Shown: positions 1 to 5,757, numbered from the stretch's first letter. The stretch: 10,077 bases of DNA from Thermoanaerobaculia bacterium (GCA_025937035.1 JAICSG010000087.1:1-10077); one strand, 5' to 3'. Numbers and translations: made by a program. The notes: generated by a model not told the origin, from the sequence alone.

Positions 1-1
1 G

Positions 2-418
2 CTGATGGCGCCGCCCGGCTACCGGCCGGAACTGGACATCGCCGTCGTGGGGCCGGACGGGACCTTCGTGGCGACGTGCAACTGCTGGCTGGATGCGCGG
101 AGCAAGGCGGGATTGTTCGAACCGGTCTCGACGCACCCGGACCACCGCCGCCGGGGGCTGGGGCGGGCGCTGCTCTTCTACGGATGCTCCCAGCTCCGCG
201 CGCTTGGCGCTGAGACCGCCTGGGTCGTGTCCAGGTTCGTCAACCCTGCCGCCACGCGCCTCTATGAGAGGATCGCCGACGATGGTCCCCCGGCCTGGAA
301 GCTGGAAACCACGCTCGCGGACCTGAGGCTCAGCATCCAGCTCCAGCAGGACCCCGAAAAGCGCCAGGCGCTGACCTCCATTCTGGGGAACCTCGAGGCC
401 CTCCTGCCCAAGAGGTGA
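2..418 (+). CDS. GNAT-family N-acetyltransferase, C-terminal part (5' end outside window)
   Basis: This is the acetyl-CoA-dependent acyltransferase fold of the GNAT superfamily; the substrate cannot be told. Counting from the ATG at 5, residues 9-30 form a beta hairpin (PELDIAVVGPDGTFVA). Then comes FEPVSTHPDHRRRGLGRAL, where R48-x-x-G51-x-G53 is the acetyl-CoA pyrophosphate-binding loop. The usual 'N-x-A-A-x-x-L-Y-E' helix follows (NPAATRLYERI). The frame is open to the left edge, and the visible part lacks the N-terminal strands and helices of a complete GNAT. The ATG at 5 is therefore probably internal and the gene starts upstream. The segment most resembles the second half of roughly 300-residue GNAT proteins with an 'EPV-T-HPDYRRRGLG' signature. 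After the fold, about 45 residues form a mostly helical, charged tail (DLRLSIQLQQDPEKR) rather than the usual 'GF' ending. The substrate and true start are unknown. Confidence 0.85.
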   Translation: MMAPPGYRPELDIAVVGPDGTFVATCNCWLDARSKAGLFEPVSTHPDHRRRGLGRALLFYGCSQLRALGAETAWVVSRFVNPAATRLYERIADDGPPAWKLETTLADLRLSIQLQQDPEKRQALTSILGNLEALLPKR

Positions 419-464
419 CCCGGGGCCGCCAAACGGCTAAACTAGGGGCCAACGGAAATCCGTT
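415..464 (+). promoter_or_regulatory. Candidate promoter with palindromic operator-like site
   Basis: A sigma-70-like pair can be drawn: GTGACC at 415-420 (4 of 6 to TTGACA), a 17-bp spacer, and TAAACT at 438-443 (4 of 6 to TATAAT). Transcription would start near 450. Directly there lies an inverted repeat, AACGGA-aa-TCCGTT (451-464), with perfect 6-bp arms, placed where a repressor would block initiation. The -35 overlaps the stop codon of the upstream acetyltransferase. It would drive the membrane-protein gene at 511. This is read by eye only, and the consensus used may not fit this phylum. Confidence 0.35.
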
Positions 465-510
465 GCAGCCCGGCCTCGGCCGTCTCCACCTCAGGGAGCA
501 AGGGAAAGCT

Positions 511-1203
511 ATGGAGCAATATCACATCTATCCATGGGAGGTGGTCGTCATGATCGCCCTCGTGGCCTTCGTCATCTGGTTTCGCCGCCAGCAGGCCTTG
601 AAATCGGGAGCCGTCGCCCCCAAGAGGAAGGACGGCAAGGAGACTCCCGAGGACGCCTACATGCGCCTCCGCTATCAGGCGCTCACCACCGTCGCCGCCC
701 GGCTCGGCCTGCCGGGCGAGCTGAAGCCCAACGACCCCTACGGCGTGATCATGGAGATGGGGATCCCGAAGTCGGTGGTGACCCTCGCCGCCTTCGCCGA
801 CGGCGACGCCCGGCTCTACTACAAGACGGGCGGTGGGATGGTCGGTGGCATCAGCCATGAGAAGGTCCGCCGGGCCGCCCAGGAATTCGTCGCCCTCTCC
901 CGGAAGGTCCTCGGCCGGATGGCCAAGACCACCGAGTACCCCCTCCCCGAAACGGACCGGGTGCGGTTCTACGTGCTCACGCCCCGCGGTGTCTTCACCA
1001 CCGAGACCGACCGCCAGCGGCTGGGCGAGATCCCGAGCGACCTCTCGACCCTGTTCCGGAGCGGCCAGGAGGTGGTCACCCAGATGCGGGAGGTGCAGGA
1101 GACCCGGGAGGCGACGTCGCGCCCGCTCATCGTCCCCCGGCCGCCCGTGATCGAGGACGATCCTCCGGCGGCCGAGCCGGCCCCGCCCGCGGAGCCGGCT
1201 TGA
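511..1203 (+). CDS. Hypothetical single-span membrane-anchored protein
   Basis: I do not recognise the family. The 230-residue product starts with a short aromatic N-terminus (MEQYHIYPWE). One transmembrane helix spans about residues 11-24 (VVVMIALVAFVIWF), followed by arginines (R25, R26), which predicts a small outside N-terminus and a large cytoplasmic body. Residues 30-45 are basic and linker-like. Residues 48-200 look like one compact alpha/beta domain, with a glycine-rich turn (YYKTGGGMVGGIS) and a 'VRFYVLTPRGVFTTET' strand pair. The last 25 residues are Pro/Ala/Glu rich and probably disordered. The ATG at 511 is chosen because it is preceded by AGGGAAAG at 501-508 and puts the hydrophobic helix at the N-terminus. 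A GTG at 415 in frame would add 32 residues without a convincing ribosome site. The next gene overlaps its stop, so the two are probably co-translated. Confidence 0.75.
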   Translation: MEQYHIYPWEVVVMIALVAFVIWFRRQQALKSGAVAPKRKDGKETPEDAYMRLRYQALTTVAARLGLPGELKPNDPYGVIMEMGIPKSVVTLAAFADGDARLYYKTGGGMVGGISHEKVRRAAQEFVALSRKVLGRMAKTTEYPLPETDRVRFYVLTPRGVFTTETDRQRLGEIPSDLSTLFRSGQEVVTQMREVQETREATSRPLIVPRPPVIEDDPPAAEPAPPAEPA

Positions 1204-1727
1204 CGGAGACGGGTTTCCTGATCCGGAGGGCGGAGCCCGCGGACGCCGGGCCCCTGGCGGAATTCGCGGCCCGGATCTTCGACGAGACGTTCGGCCCCGA
1301 CAACCGGCCGGAGGACATGGCCGCGCACCTGGCGAACCGCTTCGGGGTCCGCCAGCAGACCGAGGAGATCCTGAATCCGGCCGTCGTCACGCTCTTGGTG
1401 GAGGAGGACGGCCGGCTGATCGCCTTCACCCAGGTGACGACCCTGCACACCCCTCCGTCCTGCGTGATGGGGGAGGCGCTGGTGGAAATCGGGCGCTTCT
1501 ACGTGGACCGCCCCTGGCAGGGCAAGGGGCTCGCGCAGCGCCTGATGGCCGCCGCCAAGGACGCGGCGCGGGAGCTCGGCGGCCGCACGATCTGGCTGGC
1601 CGTCTGGGAGCACAACCCCCGCGCCATCGCCTTCTACGAGAAGCACGGCTTCCGCGACGTGGGGAGCCAGGACTTCCTCCTGGGCTCGGACCTCCAGACG
1701 GACCGGGTGATGGTGGCGGAGCTCTAG
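1200..1727 (+). CDS. PaiA-like GNAT acetyltransferase
   Basis: This complete GNAT of 175 residues belongs by resemblance to the PaiA group, which in Bacillus subtilis acetylates polyamines such as spermidine; that substrate is not proven here. Visible marks are 'FDETFGPDNRPEDMAAHL' (residues 27-44), like the substrate-side helix of PaiA, then the strand 'EIGRFYVDRPWQGKGLAQRL' with the acetyl-CoA loop Q107-x-x-G110-x-A112. Next is 'IWLAVWEHNPRAIAFYEKHG', where Y146 sits at the usual general-acid position, and a 'LQTDRVM' C-terminus as in PaiA. The start is TTG at 1200, with GGAG at 1191-1194. The TGA of the upstream membrane-protein gene (1201-1203) lies inside this start (TTGA), pointing to translational coupling. 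Its TAG stop overlaps the stop of the convergent FMN reductase. An N-acetyltransferase is near certain; the polyamine substrate is inference from remembered family resemblance. Confidence 0.88.
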   Translation: MTETGFLIRRAEPADAGPLAEFAARIFDETFGPDNRPEDMAAHLANRFGVRQQTEEILNPAVVTLLVEEDGRLIAFTQVTTLHTPPSCVMGEALVEIGRFYVDRPWQGKGLAQRLMAAAKDAARELGGRTIWLAVWEHNPRAIAFYEKHGFRDVGSQDFLLGSDLQTDRVMVAEL

Positions 1728-2350
1728 CCCGCCTGGGCCGCCGCGGCCTCGCTCTCCACCGCCTCCGGCACGCGGCCGTGACGGAGGGTCCAGTCCCGGA
1801 GGTCCCGCAGGAAGGCGCGGACGAAGTCGCGGGTGGGCTCGTGGATGAGCTCGCCCGTGGGGGCGAATTTCTCCGCCGCCTGCCCCACGGCCACACCGGG
1901 GTGCGGCAGGACCAGCGCCAGGGTCGAGAAGAGCACCACCTTGAGCTGCTGCTGGGCGCGGGCGGTGCCGATCGCCCCGGTCGAGGCGCCCATGATGCCC
2001 ACCGGCTTGCCTACGAAGACCGACTTGCCACCGGGGCGCGAGGCCCAGTCGATGGCGTTCTGGAGCACGCCGGGCACGCTGTGGTTGTACTCGGGGGTGA
2101 CGAGGAGGAGCGCGTCCACCCCGGCGATCGCCCGCTTGAGCCTCTCGACCTCCGCCGGCCGCTTCCCATCGGCGTCCAGGTCGCCGTTGTAGAGCGGGAT
2201 GCCGTCGAGATCGAAGGCCTCGATCTCCATCCCTGGGGGAGCGAGCTCGCGCGCCGCCGCCAGGAGCCGGCGGTTGTAGGAGCCTCGCCGCAGGCTACCC
2301 GCTACCCCCAAGACCCGGATGGGTCCATTCCACTCGTCCATCCTGCCCAT
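1724..2350 (-). CDS. NADPH-dependent FMN reductase (ChrR/YieF-like flavoprotein)
   Basis: This soluble 208-residue flavodoxin-fold enzyme transfers electrons from NAD(P)H through bound FMN to acceptors such as quinones, azo dyes or metal oxyanions; family members include the chromate/quinone reductase ChrR. The FMN phosphate loop is G18-S-L-R-R-G-S24-Y-N26 directly after the first beta strand (IRVLGVA). The second family signature, T85-P-E-Y-N-H-S-V-P-G, lines the isoalloxazine ring and continues into 'VLQNAIDWASRP'. 'GKPVGIMGASTGAIGTARAQ' (114-133) is the third conserved strand and loop. The start at 2350 is supported by a GGGAGG-type ribosome site (minus strand, 2358-2363) at 7-bp spacing. 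It is the last gene of a leftward unit behind the 72-residue protein. Its TAG stop shares CTAG with the convergent PaiA-like gene, leaving no room for a terminator. The physiological acceptor is unknown. Confidence 0.92.
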   Translation of the reverse strand: MGRMDEWNGPIRVLGVAGSLRRGSYNRRLLAAARELAPPGMEIEAFDLDGIPLYNGDLDADGKRPAEVERLKRAIAGVDALLLVTPEYNHSVPGVLQNAIDWASRPGGKSVFVGKPVGIMGASTGAIGTARAQQQLKVVLFSTLALVLPHPGVAVGQAAEKFAPTGELIHEPTRDFVRAFLRDLRDWTLRHGRVPEAVESEAAAAQAG

Positions 2351-2397
2351 GTCCTCGCCTCCCTTCCGGCTTCAGGGAGAGAGCAAGAGCGATGCCT

Positions 2398-2616
2398 TCA
2401 GCCCGCGACCTCGCGCAGCCGCCCGGGGAGCGCCGCCAGGAAGGGCCCGAGGTCGTCCGTGTCCGGCAGGGTGATCTCGATCCGGCCGTTCTTCGTCCGC
2501 GCCACCTTCCCTTCCCCTTCCATGACGAGCGGCACCTGGATCGCCTCGCGGTCGAGCGGGATCTCGTCGGTGACCTCGAAGAGGCGGTTCATGATCTGCT
2601 GATCGATGACGCGCAT
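2398..2616 (-). CDS. Small hypothetical protein, 72 residues
   Basis: I do not recognise this protein. It has no signal peptide, membrane helix or cysteine, so it is likely cytoplasmic. The N-terminus (MRVIDQQIMNRLFEVTDEI) is helical and amphipathic. The middle reads as two or three short beta strands (IQVPLVMEG, GKVARTKNGRIEITLP) and an acidic turn (DTDDLG). It ends with a helix (PFLAALPGRLREVAG). The ATG at 2616 is chosen because a purine-rich AGGAGAGAGAG tract lies upstream (about 2623-2633) and because codon use and the folded-looking composition begin there. The same frame stays open to 2955, but the upstream stretch lies opposite the Kazal-like gene and is a shadow. It lies between the Kazal-like gene (62 bp away) and the FMN reductase (47 bp away) on the same strand, so it is probably part of their transcript. 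Confidence 0.6.
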   Translation of the reverse strand: MRVIDQQIMNRLFEVTDEIPLDREAIQVPLVMEGEGKVARTKNGRIEITLPDTDDLGPFLAALPGRLREVAG

Positions 2617-2643
2617 GGCCGGCTCTCTCTCCTGAAGGGAAGC

Positions 2644-2669
2644 GGCCCGCCGCCGGGAGACGGCGGGCC
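2644..2669 (-). terminator. GC-rich hairpin between the Kazal-like and 72-residue genes
   Basis: A perfect 9-bp inverted repeat, GGCCCGCCG (2644-2652) and CGGCGGGCC (2661-2669), with an 8-nt loop, sits 9 bp past the stop of the Kazal-like gene. On the minus strand it is followed by GCTTCCCTTCAG, which is only mildly T-rich. It may be a weak or attenuating terminator, or a 3'-end-stabilising processing hairpin separating a highly expressed secreted mini-protein from its downstream genes. Confidence 0.5.
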
Positions 2670-2678
2670 TGGGGTCCG

Positions 2679-2906
2679 CTAGACCTGATTGTACGGCACG
2701 CAGTCCGTGGCACACGCCGCGTCCGCGAAGCACTGGTTGCTGTAGACCTGGCCGTTGCTGCAGATCACCGGGCTGTAGATCTCGGGGCAGATCGCGTTGG
2801 GGTTCGGCTTGCACTTGGGAGCGGCGAAGGAGGCGGAGCCCGCGCCGATGGCGCCCGTCAGGGCGATCGCGAAGGCGACCTTGGGAATGAGCTTGGCTCG
2901 GATCAT
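2679..2906 (-). CDS. Secreted Kazal-like cysteine-rich mini-protein
   Basis: The 75-residue product has a clear Sec signal peptide: basic start (MIRAKLIPK), hydrophobic core (VAFAIALTGAIGAG), and likely cleavage near SFA-A (residues 27-29). The mature part is about 47 residues with six cysteines (C32, C40, C49, C59, C65, C69). The core C40-P-E-I-Y-S-P-V-I-C49-S-N-G-Q-V-Y-S-N-Q-C59 matches the Kazal serine-protease-inhibitor pattern (C-P-x-x-Y-x-P-V-C-x-x-x-G-x-x-Y-x-N-x-C). If it folds this way, the P1 position of the reactive loop would be Glu42. The third cysteine is displaced by one residue and the C-terminal half is shorter than in classical Kazal domains, so inhibition is inferred, not shown. 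The ATG at 2906 has an ideal AAAGGAG (2913-2919) at 6 bp. It is first in a leftward unit and divergent from the protease operon. Confidence 0.8.
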   Translation of the reverse strand: MIRAKLIPKVAFAIALTGAIGAGSASFAAPKCKPNPNAICPEIYSPVICSNGQVYSNQCFADAACATDCVPYNQV

Positions 2907-2929
2907 TGGGTGCTCCTTTCCAGGTAAGA

Positions 2930-2946
2930 CCCGCCACCATGGCGGG
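2930..2946 (-). promoter_or_regulatory. Short hairpin in the 5' leader of the Kazal-like gene
   Basis: CCCGCC (2930-2935) and GGCGGG (2941-2946) form an all-GC 6-bp stem with a 5-nt loop, 10 bp upstream of the AAAGGAG ribosome site. It could stabilise the transcript or tune translation; no known riboswitch is recognised. Confidence 0.35.
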
Positions 2947-3012
2947 CCCGAGCAAAGGGCACTGTACCGGCCGAGCTCAAGGAATTCAACTTGATTTCTA
3001 TATCCAAATAAG

Positions 3013-3040
3013 TTAATAGCAATCCCGCGCGGATTGTCAC
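3013..3040 (-). promoter_or_regulatory. Candidate leftward promoter with inverted repeat in its spacer
   Basis: On the minus strand GTGACA (3040-3035; 5 of 6 to TTGACA), a 16-bp spacer and TATTAA (3018-3013; 4 of 6 to TATAAT) make the best promoter seen in the AT-rich island at about 2981-3040. An inverted repeat CAATCC-cgcgc-GGATTG (3020-3036) fills the spacer, a place where a bound regulator would act on initiation. Transcription would start near 3006, giving the Kazal-like gene a leader of about 100 nt. No comparably good rightward promoter was found by eye. Confidence 0.4.
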
Positions 3041-3076
3041 AGTCTGGCGTCAACCCTTCAGCATCTTCCCGCACTT

Positions 3077-3147
3077 ACATCTGTACCAGCTTATGAAGCC
3101 GGTAGGTACAGGTGTCTGTTCCGCAGGAACCAACCCCAAAGGAGGGG
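3077..3147 (+). promoter_or_regulatory. Series of hairpins leading to the ribosome site of the 3150 gene
   Basis: Three consecutive potential stem-loops fill the space before the ATG at 3150. The first is an 11-bp stem with a single G-T wobble: ACATCTGTACC (3077-3087) with GGTACAGGTGT (3105-3115), enclosing a nested GCTT/AAGC hairpin (3089-3099). The second is GTTCC (3118-3122) with GGAAC (3126-3130) and a 3-nt loop. The third is CCCC (3134-3137) with GGGG (3144-3147), which would occlude part of the AAAGGAGG ribosome site. This resembles a leader that controls translation. The 11-bp repeat could alternatively be a DNA operator. No known riboswitch class is matched. Confidence 0.45.
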
Positions 3148-3149
3148 AC

Positions 3150-3722
3150 ATGTTGAGAAGCACTGCCAGAGCCGTTCTCATCCTCCTCGTCGCCACCCTC
3201 GCCGTCCCGGCCGTCTGGGCCACCACGGCGGTGGAGCGTACGGAAAGCGACATGATTCAGGAGTCGGCGCTCATCGTGACGGGGCACTGCACGCATCTGC
3301 AGAGCCAGTGGGTGGGGCGCACCCTGGTGACGCTCGCCACGATCCAGGTCACCGAGGCGCTCAAGGGGGACCCCGGCGCCACCGTGACGGTGGCCCTGCC
3401 GGGTGGCGTCGACTCCAATCGCAAGATCCCGGTGGCGATGAGCTACCCCGCCGCCCCGCAGATCTATCCGCAGGAGGACGTGCTCCTCTTCCTGGTCCCC
3501 GAGGACCTGGTGGCCGGCAGCTATTCGATCGCCGGCTTCTCGCAGGGGAAGCTCACCCTCGCCACCGATGCGCAGGGAAAGAAGGTGGCCACCCAGGATC
3601 TGAGCGCGCTCAACCTCCAGGGCCGTAACGGGTCGCTCCGGCGTGGCGCGGCCAAGACCATCCAGCTCGACGAGCTCCGCCAGCGGATCCGGCAGACCCC
3701 GGCCGCCGGACGGGAGCGGTGA
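3150..3722 (+). CDS. Small exported protein paired with the metalloprotease
   Basis: The 190-residue product starts with a Sec signal peptide (MLRSTARAVLILLVATLAVP, cleavage likely after residues 21-24, near VWA-T). The mature part begins 'TTAVERTESDMIQESALIVT' and runs as a beta-rich domain: 'GRTLVTLATIQVTEALKGDP', 'TVTVALPGG', then a glycine-poor loop and 'IYPQEDVLLFLVPE'. This layout (denied or sensed 'L-I-V-x-G', an 'I-x-V-x-E-x-L-K-G' strand, a 'V-x-x-P-G-G' turn and a 'G/Q-E-D-V-L-L-F-L' strand) is one I associate with an unnamed family of secreted bacterial proteins; the function is unknown. Only one Cys is present, and the tail (residues 160-190) is basic and helical. The ATG at 3150 has a near-perfect AAAGGAGG (3138-3145); an earlier in-frame ATG at 3093 lacks a site and would place residues before the signal peptide. 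The protease gene begins 35 bp after its stop, so they form an operon. Confidence 0.8.
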   Translation: MLRSTARAVLILLVATLAVPAVWATTAVERTESDMIQESALIVTGHCTHLQSQWVGRTLVTLATIQVTEALKGDPGATVTVALPGGVDSNRKIPVAMSYPAAPQIYPQEDVLLFLVPEDLVAGSYSIAGFSQGKLTLATDAQGKKVATQDLSALNLQGRNGSLRRGAAKTIQLDELRQRIRQTPAAGRER

Positions 3723-3757
3723 CGGCCAACGGCTCGCGAAAGAGGAGAAGAGACGCC

Positions 3758-5710
3758 ATGAAAAAAGCTTTCACCCGGATCTCCATGGCCGCCCTGCTCG
3801 CGGCCTCCCTCGGCTCCGTCCCCGCCCTGGCCGGCGGCTTCCTGGAGAGCCTCGACATTACCGGCTTCGTGCCGTCGCCCGTCCCCGGACAGGTCAACGC
3901 CAGGCTGGTGCGCATCTTCCACGACCCCCGCTGCATCCCGGTGCGGTGGCACGTGAACAACACCATCGACCCGATCCCCAATCCGCTCGGCGCGCCGTTC
4001 CTGTCGCTGGCGGACGCCACCACGGCCTTCAACAAGTCCTTCGATGCCTGGACCCAGATCCCGACCTCGTACATCGACGAGAGGATCGTGGGGACGACCG
4101 CCAACCCGGGGTTGGCGGGCTTCGACATGGTCAACGAGCTGACCTTCCGGACCTCCTCCGGCTTCGGAGCGATCGCCTCCACCCCCTCGATCACCCTCAT
4201 CGCGGACTCTCAGCTCAACGACGGCGACGACATCGACGGGGACGGCACCCCCGATGTCTCCAGCGCCATCACGACCTGTGCCGTGGCCCCGGACGGCCAC
4301 ACCATCTTCCCGGCCGGCTTCTACAAGGCGGGGACCATCCTGGACGTGGACGTGCAATTCAACGTCAAGGCCAGCAACGGGTTCCGGCTCACGGTGAACG
4401 ATGCCGACGTGGATACGGTCACCCGCTCGGTGGACCTCCAGGCGACCGCCACCCATGAATTCGGCCACTCGATCGGCCTGTCGCACGTCCTCAACAACCA
4501 GAAGAGCCCGACCGACGGTAATGCGGCGACCATGTTCCCGTTCATCGACACCGGGGACCCGGCCGCCGAGCTGGCCCAGCGCTCCCTGGACAGCGACGAT
4601 ATCGCCTACGCCTCCTACTTCTACCCGGAGGGGTCGGCGGCGTCCGGCCCGGCCGCGCTCCAGCCGGGGGATATCCCCTTCGGCCTCGTCTACGGCCTGA
4701 TCAAGGGGTCGGTCACCCACGGGGTGCTCAACCAGCCGGTGGCCGGAGCCAGCGTCTCGGCCACCAACACCCTGACCGGCGAGCTGTTCGCGACCGCCTT
4801 CAGCGGCACCAGCCAGCTCTCCTACGATCCGAGCACGGGCGGCATCTTCCTGGTCGACCCGACGTACAACATCCTCGACGGCAACTACACGATCCCGGTC
4901 AAGCTGGGCCTCTACAACCTTTCGATCGCTCCGGTCGACGGCACACCGGTGCCCGCCAGCTCGGTCAGCCTCAACGCCCAGATCGGCGCGATCTTCGGCC
5001 AGCAGAATTTCAACGAGGAGCGCTGGAGCGGCTCCGGCCTGGAGTCCGCGGTCGAGGCCGATCCCGGCTTCGCGGTGCCGGTGGCGGGTGTGCCCGGCCT
5101 GACCCAGGGCCACATCGATTTCATCACCAACAACCAGGTGACGATCAGCAACTTCGGCTCGCGGGACTTCGTCGGCTTCACCGGCCAGCCGGCGGGAAGC
5201 TACTACGCCGTGCGGGTGCCGGCGAGCCAGATCTCGGCGGTCAACCCCGGCGGCGACCTCTACATCCAGGAGGCCCTGTTCGACACCTTCGTGTTCGACG
5301 CCTCGGTGGTCCCGGCGTTCGCCGAGGCCGACCTCGTCACCGGCACGGTCAGCGGCGGCACGGCGACCCTCGACCTCGACCACCCGCTCGCCAGGGCCAC
5401 GCGTTTCATCGGCCGGGACAACGACTTCGCGCCGTTCTACTTCCCCCTGCCGAACGTGCTGGGCAAGCTGGTGCGCAGGGGGATCGACCGCGGCGACATC
5501 CAGAACCTCTTCATCGTCCTGCGCCTGCCCACCGCCACGCCGTTCCCGGGGGTCTCGGCCCTGCCGCCCACCATCGGCCTCGACGGCGGGGTGGCCAGCA
5601 ACGACGCGCCGATCTTCGGCTACTCCTACGTCTCCACGGACGGCGCGACGTGGAACCAGGTCACCAACTTCAACTTCCGGTTCTCGCTGGTGGTGACCAA
5701 GGCCGACTGA
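3758..5710 (+). CDS. Secreted matrixin-like zinc metalloprotease with C-terminal beta domains
   Basis: This 650-residue exported zinc endopeptidase belongs to the metzincins. A signal peptide (residues 1-25, cleavage after PALA) leads to the catalytic region (about 40-305). H233-E-F-G-H237-S-I-G-L-S-H243 is the full HExxHxxGxxH motif: three zinc-binding histidines and catalytic E234. M259 (NAATMFPF) fits the metzincin Met-turn, and 'DSDDIAYASYFYPEG' is the usual closing segment of matrixins. An acidic loop at 155-166 (DGDDIDGDGTPD) looks like a calcium site. Residues about 312-423 resemble a carboxypeptidase-regulatory-like beta sandwich (GLIKGSVTHGVLNQPVAGAS). Residues 424-650 are a further beta-rich part I cannot assign. 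There is no obvious membrane anchor or sorting signal. The ATG at 3758 has AGGAG at 3743-3747. A terminator follows. The substrate is unknown; matrix or protein scavenging is inference. Confidence 0.92.
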   Translation: MKKAFTRISMAALLAASLGSVPALAGGFLESLDITGFVPSPVPGQVNARLVRIFHDPRCIPVRWHVNNTIDPIPNPLGAPFLSLADATTAFNKSFDAWTQIPTSYIDERIVGTTANPGLAGFDMVNELTFRTSSGFGAIASTPSITLIADSQLNDGDDIDGDGTPDVSSAITTCAVAPDGHTIFPAGFYKAGTILDVDVQFNVKASNGFRLTVNDADVDTVTRSVDLQATATHEFGHSIGLSHVLNNQKSPTDGNAATMFPFIDTGDPAAELAQRSLDSDDIAYASYFYPEGSAASGPAALQPGDIPFGLVYGLIKGSVTHGVLNQPVAGASVSATNTLTGELFATAFSGTSQLSYDPSTGGIFLVDPTYNILDGNYTIPVKLGLYNLSIAPVDGTPVPASSVSLNAQIGAIFGQQNFNEERWSGSGLESAVEADPGFAVPVAGVPGLTQGHIDFITNNQVTISNFGSRDFVGFTGQPAGSYYAVRVPASQISAVNPGGDLYIQEALFDTFVFDASVVPAFAEADLVTGTVSGGTATLDLDHPLARATRFIGRDNDFAPFYFPLPNVLGKLVRRGIDRGDIQNLFIVLRLPTATPFPGVSALPPTIGLDGGVASNDAPIFGYSYVSTDGATWNQVTNFNFRFSLVVTKAD

Positions 5711-5718
5711 TTTTCCGA

Positions 5719-5752
5719 GGGGCGGGGGGGCACCTCCCCGCCCCGTTTTGTT
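5719..5752 (+). terminator. Intrinsic terminator of the metalloprotease operon
   Basis: GGGGCGGGG (5719-5727) and CCCCGCCCC (5736-5744) form a perfect 9-bp GC stem with an 8-nt loop, followed by GTTTTGTT. It lies 8 bp after the metalloprotease stop and is a textbook rho-independent terminator. The T-tract runs straight into the start region of the next gene. Confidence 0.85.
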
Positions 5753-5757
5753 ACATT
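5752..5757 (+). promoter_or_regulatory. Candidate -10 element for a leaderless srkA transcript
   Basis: TACATT (4 of 6 to TATAAT) ends 6 bp before the ATG at 5764, so its positions are exactly -12 to -7 if transcription starts on the A of the start codon. No good ribosome site precedes this ATG (only GGCGG), which fits leaderless translation. There is no clear -35, because the terminator stem occupies that place. Speculative. Confidence 0.3.

Noticed and set aside
415..510. GTG start at 415 for the membrane protein
   Set aside because: It would add 32 residues of non-conserved-looking sequence across a candidate promoter and palindrome; the ATG at 511 has a ribosome site and starts a normal membrane anchor.
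2907..3074. N-terminal extension of the Kazal-like protein (frame open to 3074)
   Set aside because: The extension would bury the signal peptide in the middle of the protein, and the ATG at 2906 has an ideal ribosome site.
3077..3147. c-di-GMP-I (GEMM) riboswitch
   Set aside because: CCGGTAGGTACAGG near 3099-3112 recalls the GGTAGGTAGC part of that class, but the other conserved blocks (such as ACGCAAAG) and the two-helix layout are missing.
3521..5383. Long open frame (620 codons) on the minus strand opposite the metalloprotease
   Set aside because: Low-complexity, charge-rich product with no recognisable domain; the plus-strand frame carries a signal peptide and the HExxHxxGxxH motif.
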